A stretch of DNA of 37,391 nt from Planctomycetota bacterium (GTDB taxonomy: Bacteria > Planctomycetota > Planctomycetia > Pirellulales > Lacipirellulaceae), in assembly GCA_024276705.1 (NCBI GenBank), contig JAJRWS010000250.1:1-37391 (forward strand), given 5' to 3'. Shown here piece by piece: positions 29,900-37,391 of this stretch. Both the position numbers and the translations under genes were made by a program. The notes under the pieces were generated by a model, which saw only the letters and a program-made list of their open reading frames with translations, was not told where the DNA came from and searched no databases. Position 1 is the stretch's first letter; each line of letters starts with the position of its first letter.

Positions 29900-31600
29900 T
29901 CAAGCCGCTGCGAGCACGGTTTCGCTTGGTTGCTCCTCCCAATTCTCAGTTTCTTCCTCTTCGGGCATGGGGCTGTCCACCACGTATTCGGCCAATTCAG
30001 TACTGCGGACCGGGTGTTGAAGTTTGGCGACTGCCTTGGCTTCGATTTGGCGGACCCGTTCGCGGGTTACCTTGAAGATCCGGCCCACTTCTTCCAGCGT
30101 ATAGCAATAGCCATCGGCCAGGCCATAGCGGAGTCGAATGATCTCGCGCTCGCGGAACGTGAGCGTTTTGAGCAATTCCTCGATTTTTTCGCGCAGCAAG
30201 CTATTGTTGGCCAGTTTGAGGGGGTTGTCCGAATGGGAATCCTGGACCAGTTCGCCAAAACTGCAATCATCTCCTTCGCCCACGGGCCGGTCGAGGCTTA
30301 CCGGAGTGCGGCCGATATCCAGGACATGGCGACTCTCTTCAAGGCTGATTCCCGCTTCCAATGCCATTTCCTCCTGAGTTGGCATGCGGTGCAGGCGATG
30401 TTGCAAACGTTTGGCCGCTTGCTGCAACTTGCTCAGTACATCGATCATATGGACGGGGATTCGAATGGTACGAGCCTGGTCGGCAATCGCTCGAGTGATG
30501 GCCTGACGAATCCACCAGGTTGCATAGGTGGAGAATTTGAAGCCACGGCGATATTCGTACTTGTCAACCGCTCGCATCAGGCCCGTGTTGCCTTCCTGGA
30601 TCAAGTCCAGGAAACTCATGCCCCGATTGCGGTATTTTTTCGCAATCGAAACAACCAGCCTCAGGTTCCCACTCGACAGGTCCCGCTTGACGCGTTCCAA
30701 TTCCTTAAGTTGTTGTTGTAATATCTGACAACGTTTGCGCAGGCTGCTGGGGGTTTCCAGCGTTTGCAGCATGAGTGTTTTCAATTCATGTCGAACCGGT
30801 TCGATACGCGAGGCTGGAGCACCCAAGACACGCAACTCCTTGAGTTGTTTTTCCAGACTGTCCATGCGTTGCGAAAAAGTGGCCAGTTGCTCCATGAGCG
30901 GTTGGACTCGGCGCGAGCGAAGGCTAAGTTCCTCGACCAGTGTTAGCATTTTACGGCGCCGGCGCATGTAACGCTGGCGGGCGGCCTGCTTGGCTTCGAG
31001 ACTTGCCTGCCGATTGACCAATACCGCAAAATCGGTTTTTTGGGCCGCGATCAAGTGGCGGAGTGTAGGCAGGTTGTGAGGCATGCGCCGGGAGACCTGG
31101 TCCTTGGTCAGTCGTTCGGTCAACGAAACTTTGATCGTTCGGTCAAACGGCAAGTGGCCCGCATGGACTCGTTCCAGGGTGCTTACCGTCGCTTCCAGGG
31201 CAAAGCAGGATCGGAGTAAATTTCGGCGAAAACGGCCCCTCGATATTTCAATCTTCTTGGCCAGCAGAATTTCCTCTTCGCGAGTGAAAAGTGGAATCTG
31301 GCACATTTGCGACAAGTACATCCGAATCGGATCGTCGGTCAATTTGGGCAGGTCCGCGGCCAGCAACTGGGCCCGATCGTCCTGGGCCGACTGAGCGTGA
31401 TCCTCTTCCGTGTCGTGACGGGGACGAGTTTCGTCCTTCAGGCGGATCTGCATGCCATCGAGCATGTCGAGCAATAACTCAGTTTTACTTGAGTGACTTG
31501 CTTCGTCGGGTAAAAATTGGCTAGCCTGTTCGTAAGTCAGAAATCCCTGGTTTTTCGCGAGGGCAGCGAGTTGACGCAGTTGGGCAACGATTTGGGTCAT
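29900..31600 (-). CDS. rpoD: RNA polymerase primary sigma factor (sigma-70/RpoD)
   Basis: The 566-residue protein has all core sigma-70 regions: region 1.2 ([29 protein letters not shown]), a long non-conserved helical insert (roughly residues 140-300, very rich in Arg, Leu, Gln), region 2 ([26 protein letters not shown] and [15 protein letters not shown]), region 3 ([18 protein letters not shown]) and region 4 ([15 protein letters not shown] and [23 protein letters not shown]). It directs RNA polymerase to housekeeping promoters. ATG 31600 follows GGAGAAATTCG; the frame extends to 31627 without a start signal. It lies downstream of dnaG as in the classic macromolecular synthesis operon, with a 179-base gap. 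Confidence 0.95.
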   Translation of the reverse strand: MTQIVAQLRQLAALAKNQGFLTYEQASQFLPDEASHSSKTELLLDMLDGMQIRLKDETRPRHDTEEDHAQSAQDDRAQLLAADLPKLTDDPIRMYLSQMCQIPLFTREEEILLAKKIEISRGRFRRNLLRSCFALEATVSTLERVHAGHLPFDRTIKVSLTERLTKDQVSRRMPHNLPTLRHLIAAQKTDFAVLVNRQASLEAKQAARQRYMRRRRKMLTLVEELSLRSRRVQPLMEQLATFSQRMDSLEKQLKELRVLGAPASRIEPVRHELKTLMLQTLETPSSLRKRCQILQQQLKELERVKRDLSSGNLRLVVSIAKKYRNRGMSFLDLIQEGNTGLMRAVDKYEYRRGFKFSTYATWWIRQAITRAIADQARTIRIPVHMIDVLSKLQQAAKRLQHRLHRMPTQEEMALEAGISLEESRHVLDIGRTPVSLDRPVGEGDDCSFGELVQDSHSDNPLKLANNSLLREKIEELLKTLTFREREIIRLRYGLADGYCYTLEEVGRIFKVTRERVRQIEAKAVAKLQHPVRSTELAEYVVDSPMPEEEETENWEEQPSETVLAAA

Positions 31601-31779
31601 CGAATTTCTCCTGCACGTCCTGTGCAATGGGAAAAATGGTGGTAGTCACCTCCAGTCCCCTTACCCGTCCATGGGCTCGGAAAATGACTGAGGTGAGAGG
31701 TTCGGTGTTTCAGTGTTTCAGTGTTTAGGGTTCAATCGTAGGCTGGAACGAGCTCCGCGCTGTTCCGGCAATGCTGCTA

Positions 31780-33921
31780 TCACAATTGGCTCTCCTTTCT
31801 GCTTTCTCCATTCTCCTGCTCTCGGCCAAAGGCCGTCGGGGGGGCTTCGTTTTCTGTTTCGTTTTCGGTATCTGAAATTTCCGGTTCGATGTTCTGGGAT
31901 TTTTGTCGGTCGGCAAACAGTTGGGCGAGCAGCTGTTTTTCTTGCTCGGGCTGTAGCTGATTGCGTTTCATTTGAGCCCGCGCTTGTTGTCGTTGAGCTT
32001 TTTGCTGACGACGCTCCAGCTCCAGGATCAAATCATGGTGGCGAAGTTCGACATCGCTTTGATTCTTGGCTTGCGCCTGTTCATCGCAGTGCACCAGAAG
32101 ACTTTTAAGTTCCGGCGCATCGACTTCAAGCATCAGGCGGTCAAACGACGGCAAGTCGCCAGCCTGTTGAATTTTTTCCGCCAGAGCGTACAGGTTTCGA
32201 CCGGTCTCGGATTGCATGTCATCCACGTGAACAAGCTTTGCCAAGGCGCTCATGCGTTGCGGTTCGGACAAAAGCAGTTCCATCAGTTCCTGTTCCCAAG
32301 CGGTCAAGGTGGGTCGATAACCGGTGTTCGCTTGAAGTCCCTTGGCCTGTTGGCCCTTGGCCTGTTGGGTCGACGGCAGGTAGGGTTCGCCGTTTGCGGG
32401 TGTGGTCGGGCTGAGTTTCCTGGTGCTTGGATGGTTCCGCTGGCGATCGCGTCTCAAGCCAGCCAGCCGCAGACGGAGTTGTTCCTCCGCCAGGCCGAAT
32501 TCACGTGCGAGTCGGACAAGTACCTGTTGTTCTCGCATCAGGGCAGGGGAAGCCGCGCTCCCTGAGCGCAAACGCACACGCGATAGGGTGCCAAGAATTT
32601 CCTCCACCGCTTGGGCTGAGCGGTGGGTATCGTTTGCGAGTGCCAGTCCGTTGGTCACAGCTCTAATCTTGTATTCGATGGCGTCGACGGATTGAGATAA
32701 ACATTGCCGGAACGCGTCGCTTCCTTGCGTGCCAATAACATCACATGGATCGCCCCCATTTGGCAAGGCCAGAAATTGCAAATCTATTTCTTGTTCGACA
32801 AAGAGTGCTAGCAGTTCGTCGAGGATCTGCATGGAGCGGCGCCGGCCTGCCTCATCCCCGTCCAGGATCAAGGTGATGCGATCGGTATAACGGCGGACGA
32901 GCGGAATATGACGCTCGTTGAGCGCCGTGCCCAATACGGCCACGGCATTCTCAATGCCATGCTGATGGGCCATGATCACGTCGGTATAGCCTTCCATTAC
33001 CAGCAATCCGCCCTCTCGGGTAATTCCCTCACGGGCCAGATCGAGTGCGTAAAGTTGTGCCGATTTACTGAACAGAGGAGCTTCCGGGCTGTTAATGTAC
33101 TTGGCACTCGCGTGCGCTTTCCGCGATTTATTCGTCCCGGAATGCTGCGTGCCATGCTCCTCTTGCGCTGGGGGCAATTGGCGGCCACCGAAGGCGATGG
33201 GGCGGGAGCGTACATCCCGGATGGGAAATAGTAACCGACCTCGAAAGCGATCGTAAAACCCGCCTTGCTGTTCACGACGAATGACCAGCCCCACGCGTTC
33301 GAGTACTTCGGGTGTATGCCCAGCGCCGGTAACCCGGCCAAGGAGCCAATCCCATGAATCGGGCGAAAAGCCAAGATGGAACCTTTCAATACTTGTTTCA
33401 TCGATCCCGCGTTCGTGCAGGTAGTCACGGGCCCCTTGAGCCGTGGGAGAGTGGAGCAGGCATTGATGGAATTGTTCCTCTGCCCAGGCCAGCGCACGCA
33501 GCAGATTGCGGCGCTCGAACGGATGATTTCGGTTGGCCGAGCCCTGCCGAGGCTTCAGCGAGATTCCAGCGCGTTCGGCAAGCATCTCTAGAGCCTCACG
33601 AAAATCGACCCCCTCCATCCGCATGGCAAAACTGAACACATCGCCACCAATGTCGCATACCCAGCACTTGTACGACTGTCGCTCGGGATTCACTTGCAGG
33701 CTAGGACGCGAATCGTCATGCCAGGGGCAATGGGCCACGTAGTTACGTCCCTGACGGCGCAGTGAAACGTAGCTGCCAACCAGATCGACGATTTCCGTCG
33801 CCTGGCGAACTTGTTCTTTTGCATCTTGCCACGGTGAGACGGTCAAGGGAGGGCTGGGGGTTCGTGGGTGTAACCGGCGTCCCGCCAGCAAATTGGGACG
33901 CTGGAACGTGTCATTTATCAA
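31780..33921 (-). CDS. dnaG: DNA primase
   Basis: The protein of up to 713 residues begins its homology with DAKEQVRQATEIVDLVGSYV, then the CHC2 zinc-binding domain (C65, H68, C86, C89), the catalytic core with Toprim motifs (LLVMEGYTDVIMAH and LILDGDEAGRR), and a C-terminal helicase-binding-like region with a Gln/Arg-rich end. It makes RNA primers for replication. The start is uncertain: TTG 33921 and TTG 33846 are in frame, no ATG occurs before the homology. The last ~35 residues (IEPEISDTENETENEAPP) look poorly conserved. It precedes rpoD on the same strand. Confidence 0.93.
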   Translation of the reverse strand: MINDTFQRPNLLAGRRLHPRTPSPPLTVSPWQDAKEQVRQATEIVDLVGSYVSLRRQGRNYVAHCPWHDDSRPSLQVNPERQSYKCWVCDIGGDVFSFAMRMEGVDFREALEMLAERAGISLKPRQGSANRNHPFERRNLLRALAWAEEQFHQCLLHSPTAQGARDYLHERGIDETSIERFHLGFSPDSWDWLLGRVTGAGHTPEVLERVGLVIRREQQGGFYDRFRGRLLFPIRDVRSRPIAFGGRQLPPAQEEHGTQHSGTNKSRKAHASAKYINSPEAPLFSKSAQLYALDLAREGITREGGLLVMEGYTDVIMAHQHGIENAVAVLGTALNERHIPLVRRYTDRITLILDGDEAGRRRSMQILDELLALFVEQEIDLQFLALPNGGDPCDVIGTQGSDAFRQCLSQSVDAIEYKIRAVTNGLALANDTHRSAQAVEEILGTLSRVRLRSGSAASPALMREQQVLVRLAREFGLAEEQLRLRLAGLRRDRQRNHPSTRKLSPTTPANGEPYLPSTQQAKGQQAKGLQANTGYRPTLTAWEQELMELLLSEPQRMSALAKLVHVDDMQSETGRNLYALAEKIQQAGDLPSFDRLMLEVDAPELKSLLVHCDEQAQAKNQSDVELRHHDLILELERRQQKAQRQQARAQMKRNQLQPEQEKQLLAQLFADRQKSQNIEPEISDTENETENEAPPTAFGREQENGESRKESQL

Positions 33922-33971
33922 TAGTTATTTGTCAATTCTTAGCTCTCCGCGCTCTGCTCTCAGCTTTAAAA

Positions 33972-35189
33972 TTATAACGATTCCATCGGCGGGCGGGCAG
34001 CAACTTTGACCGAAAGCTGCGACCGTTTGGGGCCGGTGATCGATTGCCGGACAATTTCGACTTCGACCACGGAGCCAATCGGCGATGCCGCGATGGCCCG
34101 GCTTAGCAAGGTGGGATCCGAAAATTCGATACCATTCCAGCTTAGGATCACGTCGCCCAGCTCCAGGCCAGCATCTTGCGCTGGTGTGTTTGGCTCCACG
34201 GACCCAACGCGCACCCCTTGATTACGTTCCAGACCCAGGTGCCGCGCCACCGAATCGAGCACTTTTTCCGGCCGCACGCCCAGATACCCCCGTATGACGA
34301 CCCCGTCACGACGAATCGTTTCGTATGTTTCCCTGGCAAGGGAACTGGGAATGGCAAAACTGATCCCCTGGTACGATGGTCCCACGATTGCCGTGTTGAT
34401 GCCAATGATTTTCCCTTCGATATTCACCAAGGGCCCGCCGCTGTTGCCCGGGTTGACGGCTGCGTCGGTTTGGAGGAATTCTTGGTAAACGGAGCTGCGA
34501 GGGCTGGTGATACCACGTCGTTCCTTGGCGCTGAGAATCCCAAAGGTGGTGCTTTTTTGCAGGCCAAATGGGCTGCCAACGGCCCAGACCATATCTCCCA
34601 CGTCCAACGCGTCGCTATCTCCCCACTGGGCGGCAAACAGATTGTCCAGTTCCGTTTTGAGCACGGCAACGTCGGTCGCCCGATCCACCCCAATGACCGT
34701 GGCGGGGCCACGGCGGCCATCGCTCAGCTGGATTTGAGCCGTACGGACGCCACGCACGACATGGTAGTTGGTGACAATATAACCTTCAGAATCGACAATC
34801 ACCCCTGAGCCTTGGCCAATGCCATGTTTTTGTTCCGTTCGAACATTCACCACGCACGGCCCTACTGCTTGGGCGAGTTGCCGAAATGCGATTGAGAGTT
34901 GATTGAGCTGCAAACCTCCCAGATGCTTCCTGGCCACATCCACCTCGGCCCGTTCCTTGGCGGAAGTGATGGCATATTGAATTCGTCCGGCGATGGACGG
35001 GGCAAGTAGAATCAATAAAAGGGAGCTAAAAATCCACAACAGACGGCGGAGACGGGCAACATCACTCGCGGTGGCTGGAATTGTCGCCGAGCGGTTGAAT
35101 TCGGCAGGGGGGAGTGGGGTACCAGAAGGAGTTTCTGGAGAGGTTGCCTCTTCCGTAGGTGGCTGTGGTGGATATGCTGAAGAGTCCAT
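33972..35189 (-). CDS. HtrA/DegP-like trypsin-family serine protease with PDZ domain
   Basis: The 405-residue protein has a Pro-rich cytoplasmic N-terminus, one membrane helix (LLWIFSSLLLILLAPSIAG, residues ~50-68), an S1C protease domain with the triad His143 (TNYHVV), Asp173 (ATDVAVL) and Ser250 (GNSGGPL), and one PDZ domain (GYLGVRPEKVL to the end). It would be anchored facing the periplasm and degrade or refold damaged proteins, like DegS, which also has a single PDZ. ATG 35189 follows AAGGA. It is 50 bases upstream of dnaG in the same direction. Confidence 0.93.
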   Translation of the reverse strand: MDSSAYPPQPPTEEATSPETPSGTPLPPAEFNRSATIPATASDVARLRRLLWIFSSLLLILLAPSIAGRIQYAITSAKERAEVDVARKHLGGLQLNQLSIAFRQLAQAVGPCVVNVRTEQKHGIGQGSGVIVDSEGYIVTNYHVVRGVRTAQIQLSDGRRGPATVIGVDRATDVAVLKTELDNLFAAQWGDSDALDVGDMVWAVGSPFGLQKSTTFGILSAKERRGITSPRSSVYQEFLQTDAAVNPGNSGGPLVNIEGKIIGINTAIVGPSYQGISFAIPSSLARETYETIRRDGVVIRGYLGVRPEKVLDSVARHLGLERNQGVRVGSVEPNTPAQDAGLELGDVILSWNGIEFSDPTLLSRAIAASPIGSVVEVEIVRQSITGPKRSQLSVKVAARPPMESL

Positions 35190-35501
35190 GGTCGCAATCC
35201 TTCAAACACAAACAAAATAAACTCAATTCGGGTCGGTTTCATATCCCAGCCCCTGCAAACCACTCCCCGTCTGGCGTCGTCAAGCCATTCAGCGGGGTGA
35301 AAGCAGGGGGATAAGCCGCCCGCGAAAAAACCTACACAAACAAAACAAACCCAACTCGGGTCGGTTTCATCCCCCAGCCCTTGCAAACACTTTATCATTG
35401 TACCCCACCTTGCAGTGGCGGCGACAGCCGGGCTGGTAAAATACTGGGTACTTGCAACCGTCGGGGCCAATTTACCAGGTTATTCCACCAGGTTTCCCTC
35501 C
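35190..35501. repeat. Intergenic direct repeat pair and palindrome
   Basis: A ~58-base unit occurs twice, at about 35206-35263 and 35334-35391 (ACACAAACAAAA-AAAC, CTCGGGTCGGTTTCAT, CCCAGCCC-TGCAAAC), with about 88% identity. Between them GGGGGATAAGCCGCCCG (35306-35323) pairs with CGGGTCGGTTTCATCCCCC (35357-35375). This stem is related to the central palindrome of the MITE-like element at 13594 and 29650, but its outer ends are absent. No gene is seen in the gap between the divergent htrA-like gene and aat. Confidence 0.65.
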
Positions 35502-36185
35502 ATGGCCGCAAATTTTTTTCCGCCTGCTTCGGAGGCATCCCCGGATGGCCTGTTATGCCTGGGGGGTAATCTGTCGCCACCGTGGCTGCTGGATGCCTAT
35601 GGTCACGGTATATTCCCGTGGCCTTTTCAGGACGATGAGCCCATGATGTGGTGGTCGCCCGATCCGCGTGCCATTTTACCCTTGGATGGTCTGCACATTT
35701 CACACCGTTTGGCCCGAACCGTGCGGTGCCGCAAGTTTCAGGCTAAGTGTGACACGGCTTTTGCGCAGGTCCTTGCAGGATGTGCCACGGGCCCAGGACG
35801 CCGTGGGGGGACCTGGCTTACTCCTGAAATGATCGAGGCCTATCTGCGGTTGCACCGCCTGGGACATGCACATAGTGTCGAAGTATGGCATGCCGGCCAG
35901 TTGGCGGGTGGGATCTACGGCGTGGCAATGGGTGGATTTTTCGCGGCAGAAAGCATGTTCTACTACCTGCGCGATGCGTCCAAGGTAGCCTTGGTCTACC
36001 TGGTCGCTCATCTGCGGAAACGCGGATATCGGCTTCTGGATATCCAGCAGTGGACTTCCCATACGGGAAAGCTAGGCGCGATAGAAATTCCCCGGGAAGA
36101 ATATCTTCAGCGTCTTGCCAAGGCGGTCGATTTACCGGTCACTTTTGGTGAAAAGCTGGAAGGGACCGTTCAGGATGACATGTAG
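35502..36185 (+). CDS. aat: Leucyl/phenylalanyl-tRNA-protein transferase
   Basis: The 227-residue protein shows the Aat family order: FFPPASEASPDGLLCLGGNLSPPWLLDAYGHGIFPWPF, WWSPDPRAILPLDGLHISHRLARTVR, TWLTPEMIEAYLRLHRLGHAHSVEVW, LAGGIYGVAMGGFFAAESMFYYLRDASKVAL and LLDIQQWTSHTGKLGAIEIPREEYL. It adds Leu or Phe to proteins with N-terminal Arg or Lys and so marks them for ClpAP through the N-end rule. ATG 35502 fits the family start; the frame is open back to a GTG at 35415. The usual His of ESMFHR is Tyr and the usual Asp-x-Q-x-x-T-x-H is kept as DIQQWTSH. A stem-loop follows. Confidence 0.92.
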   Translation: MAANFFPPASEASPDGLLCLGGNLSPPWLLDAYGHGIFPWPFQDDEPMMWWSPDPRAILPLDGLHISHRLARTVRCRKFQAKCDTAFAQVLAGCATGPGRRGGTWLTPEMIEAYLRLHRLGHAHSVEVWHAGQLAGGIYGVAMGGFFAAESMFYYLRDASKVALVYLVAHLRKRGYRLLDIQQWTSHTGKLGAIEIPREEYLQRLAKAVDLPVTFGEKLEGTVQDDM

Positions 36186-36190
36186 AAAAA

Positions 36191-36238
36191 ATACCGACCA
36201 ATCCCCAGAGCCTGTGTTCCCGAGGAATCGGTCGATAT
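36191..36238. terminator. Bidirectional terminator between aat and PEP-CTERM gene
   Basis: ATACCGACCAATCCC (36191-36205) pairs with GGAATCGGTCGATAT (36224-36238) with about three mismatches or G-U pairs. An A-run lies on its left side, which gives U's on the minus-strand transcript of the convergent gene. Confidence 0.55.
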
Positions 36239-36255
36239 TGGGATGAAATAGTGGC

Positions 36256-37044
36256 TTACTGGGAACGCCGCCGCACGACGGCAAACAGGCCGGTGACGGC
36301 GAAGACCAACAAGCCCAAAGTCGACGGTTCCGGCACCTGGGTGATGGTGATTCGAGCTACCAGTGCATTGGGTCCTGGGGCGGCCCCCGCGGCTACGATC
36401 CCAGCCGGGGTTCCCGTGCCTTCAAAATTCGCCAGCCCTGGGTGCGAGTGGAGAGTGCCTCCTTCGTCGCTGGACATACCTCCTGCAGTCGAGAAAGCGG
36501 CTCCCATGGTATCGTTGACTTCGGTCCCCGCATCCCAGATGTCGCTGCCGACGATATCGATGGTGAGTGGGCCGGCAAACGTTCCGTCGTTCTGATAGAT
36601 TCGGTAAGCGAGCGGATCTTCATTGCCGATAAACGCATCATTCGAGGGGATCACCATCGAAGCAAAGCTCAAGTAGGGGTACGCTGCCGGGTTGATGGGG
36701 GTAATCAGGGCCTCGGCGGTCTCGCCGGGATCGATAATCGGTGCCCCGCCGAATCCGGCCGGATTGCCGATGCCAGATTTCTGCAGACGGCCTGGCTGGG
36801 CAAATTCCGTGGAGAGCGTCGACGCATCGCCCGCTTCGGCCAGCAATTCCAGGCCCGCGCTTGCGGGCGAACCAGCATCGAACAAGTCGAAAGAGCCATC
36901 GTGCAGGCCGACCCATAAGGGGGTGAGAAAAAAACCATCGGCGGACGCAAAATTTTCAATCGTGATCCGCAAGTCCTGGGCCATGGTTGCGGTGCAGCCG
37001 AGCAGGGCCCAGCCTAGGGCCGTGGTCCATAGGGATTTCATCAT
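36256..37044 (-). CDS. Spondin-domain PEP-CTERM exported protein
   Basis: The 262-residue protein has a signal peptide (MMKSLWTTALGWALLGCTATMA), a spondin-type domain (ITIENFASADGFFLTPLWVGLHDGSFDLFDAG, PYLSFASMVIPSNDAFIG, IWDAGTEVNDTMGAAFS) and a C-terminal PEP-CTERM sorting signal (VPEPSTLGLLVFAVTGLFAVVRRR), processed by an exosortase. ATG 37044 follows GGAGAAACTCGCA. The frame extends upstream to 37296, but that stretch translates the GAGTAC repeat as Glu-Tyr runs and is not part of the gene. In bacteria with exosortases such proteins go to the cell surface or matrix. No exosortase gene is seen nearby. Confidence 0.9.
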   Translation of the reverse strand: MMKSLWTTALGWALLGCTATMAQDLRITIENFASADGFFLTPLWVGLHDGSFDLFDAGSPASAGLELLAEAGDASTLSTEFAQPGRLQKSGIGNPAGFGGAPIIDPGETAEALITPINPAAYPYLSFASMVIPSNDAFIGNEDPLAYRIYQNDGTFAGPLTIDIVGSDIWDAGTEVNDTMGAAFSTAGGMSSDEGGTLHSHPGLANFEGTGTPAGIVAAGAAPGPNALVARITITQVPEPSTLGLLVFAVTGLFAVVRRRSQ

Positions 37045-37193
37045 TGCGAGTTTCTCCTTTACAGCATTAACAAGGGGTGAATTTCCAGAGTGGAAAACGG
37101 CTGACTGCAGTACATGCGGAGTTAGTCGCTGCCAGACACCATCCCTTACACGCAATTTTGGAGAATTAACGGATTTATTTCCGTCGAGAAAAC

Positions 37194-37212
37194 CCCCGGC
37201 TTTGCCGGGGGA
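37194..37212. other. Strong hairpin, IS200/IS605-like
   Basis: CCCCCGGC-TTT-GCCGGGGG forms a perfect 8-bp stem, preceded by GAAAA and followed by ACTGGCAGAG. It resembles the subterminal hairpins of IS200/IS605-type elements. It lies upstream of the PEP-CTERM gene and near a GTACTC run at 37246-37266 (the reverse complement of the GAGTAC repeat). Confidence 0.45.
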
Positions 37213-37301
37213 CTGGCAGAGTTTGACGGTTCCGTAGTGATATTGTTCGTACTCGTACTCGTACTCGAATGGAATCATTGCATGCAACAGAAACAAGAGG
37301 C

Positions 37302-37391
37302 CATGGGTATTGATGATGACCGATCTTGCCTTCCAGTTGAGTTCGAGTACGAGTACCGCTTTGCTGAGTACGAGTACGATATTCTCTCCCC
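37302..37391. repeat. GAGTAC-containing dispersed repeat, copy 2
   Basis: Same ~88-base unit as at 19268-19357, same orientation, running to the window edge, so its right limit is not known. The central part with GAGTACGAGTACC, GCTTTGCT and GAGTACGAGTACGATATT is identical in the two copies. Confidence 0.8.

Noticed and set aside
37045-37296. N-terminal extension of the PEP-CTERM protein
   Set aside because: The extension translates the GAGTAC repeat into Glu-Tyr runs and precedes a good ribosome site and signal peptide start at 37044.

Overview
The window looks like a chromosomal segment of a planctomycete, probably of the Pirellulales type. The pointers are a DUF1559 pseudopilin-like protein, a DUF1080 hydrolase, an N-terminal LEPR-XLL-like motif on a calcium-binding repeat protein, a PEP-CTERM protein, a formylglycine-enzyme-like (SUMF1) protein and a BlaI/BlaR1 pair with a carboxypeptidase-like tail. 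The species cannot be named from sequence alone. No rRNA, tRNA or CRISPR array was seen.

Region 1 (1-4.3 kb) is a decayed defence island. It holds a 5' stub of a dinD-like gene joined to the last ~90 codons of a type I restriction hsdR, an intact YgjP/DUF45 metallopeptidase, fragments of small ORFs, a zinc-knuckle (SEC-C) remnant, a 5'-truncated CBASS-type CD-NTase and a frameshifted membrane-protein gene. Region 2 (4.4-9.1 kb) has a DUF1080 protein convergent with a SUMF1-like protein and a family 9 glycoside hydrolase. Region 3 (9.5-18.4 kb) is rich in toxin-antitoxin-like modules: a HipB/HipA pair behind a consensus promoter and next to a 22-codon ECF-sigma stub, a HEAT-like protein, a Fic protein with upstream 11-bp iterons, BlaI/BlaR1 (the BlaR1 tail broken by an in-frame stop and a frameshift), and an AbiEi/AbiEii operon with a perfect palindromic operator over its promoter.

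Region 4 (18.5-25.8 kb) is metabolic: an adenylate-kinase-like protein, then a minus-strand nucleoside salvage/catabolism cluster in transcription order guanine-deaminase-like, AMP nucleosidase, DUF1559 pseudopilin-like, deoC, two tandem purine nucleoside phosphorylases, and pyrimidine nucleoside phosphorylase. The last four are tightly packed, three of them linked by ATGA overlaps. The two phosphorylases differ at the purine-base-binding Asn/Asp position, which suggests one handles 6-oxopurine and the other 6-aminopurine nucleosides. Phosphorolysis frees bases and pentose-1-phosphates; DeoC would cleave deoxyribose-5-phosphate.

Region 5 (26.4-37.4 kb) has a secreted calcium-binding repeat protein, then housekeeping genes on the minus strand: greA, a C4 zinc-ribbon coiled-coil protein, rpoD, dnaG and an HtrA-like protease. 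Next come aat on the plus strand and a spondin-domain PEP-CTERM protein. Several dispersed repeat families occur: a ~122-bp palindromic MITE-like element (two full copies and one related palindrome), an ~88-bp GAGTAC-containing repeat (two copies), IS200/IS605-like hairpins and a ~110-bp diverged repeat pair. These, with many truncated genes, point to repeated insertion and deletion in the accessory half.
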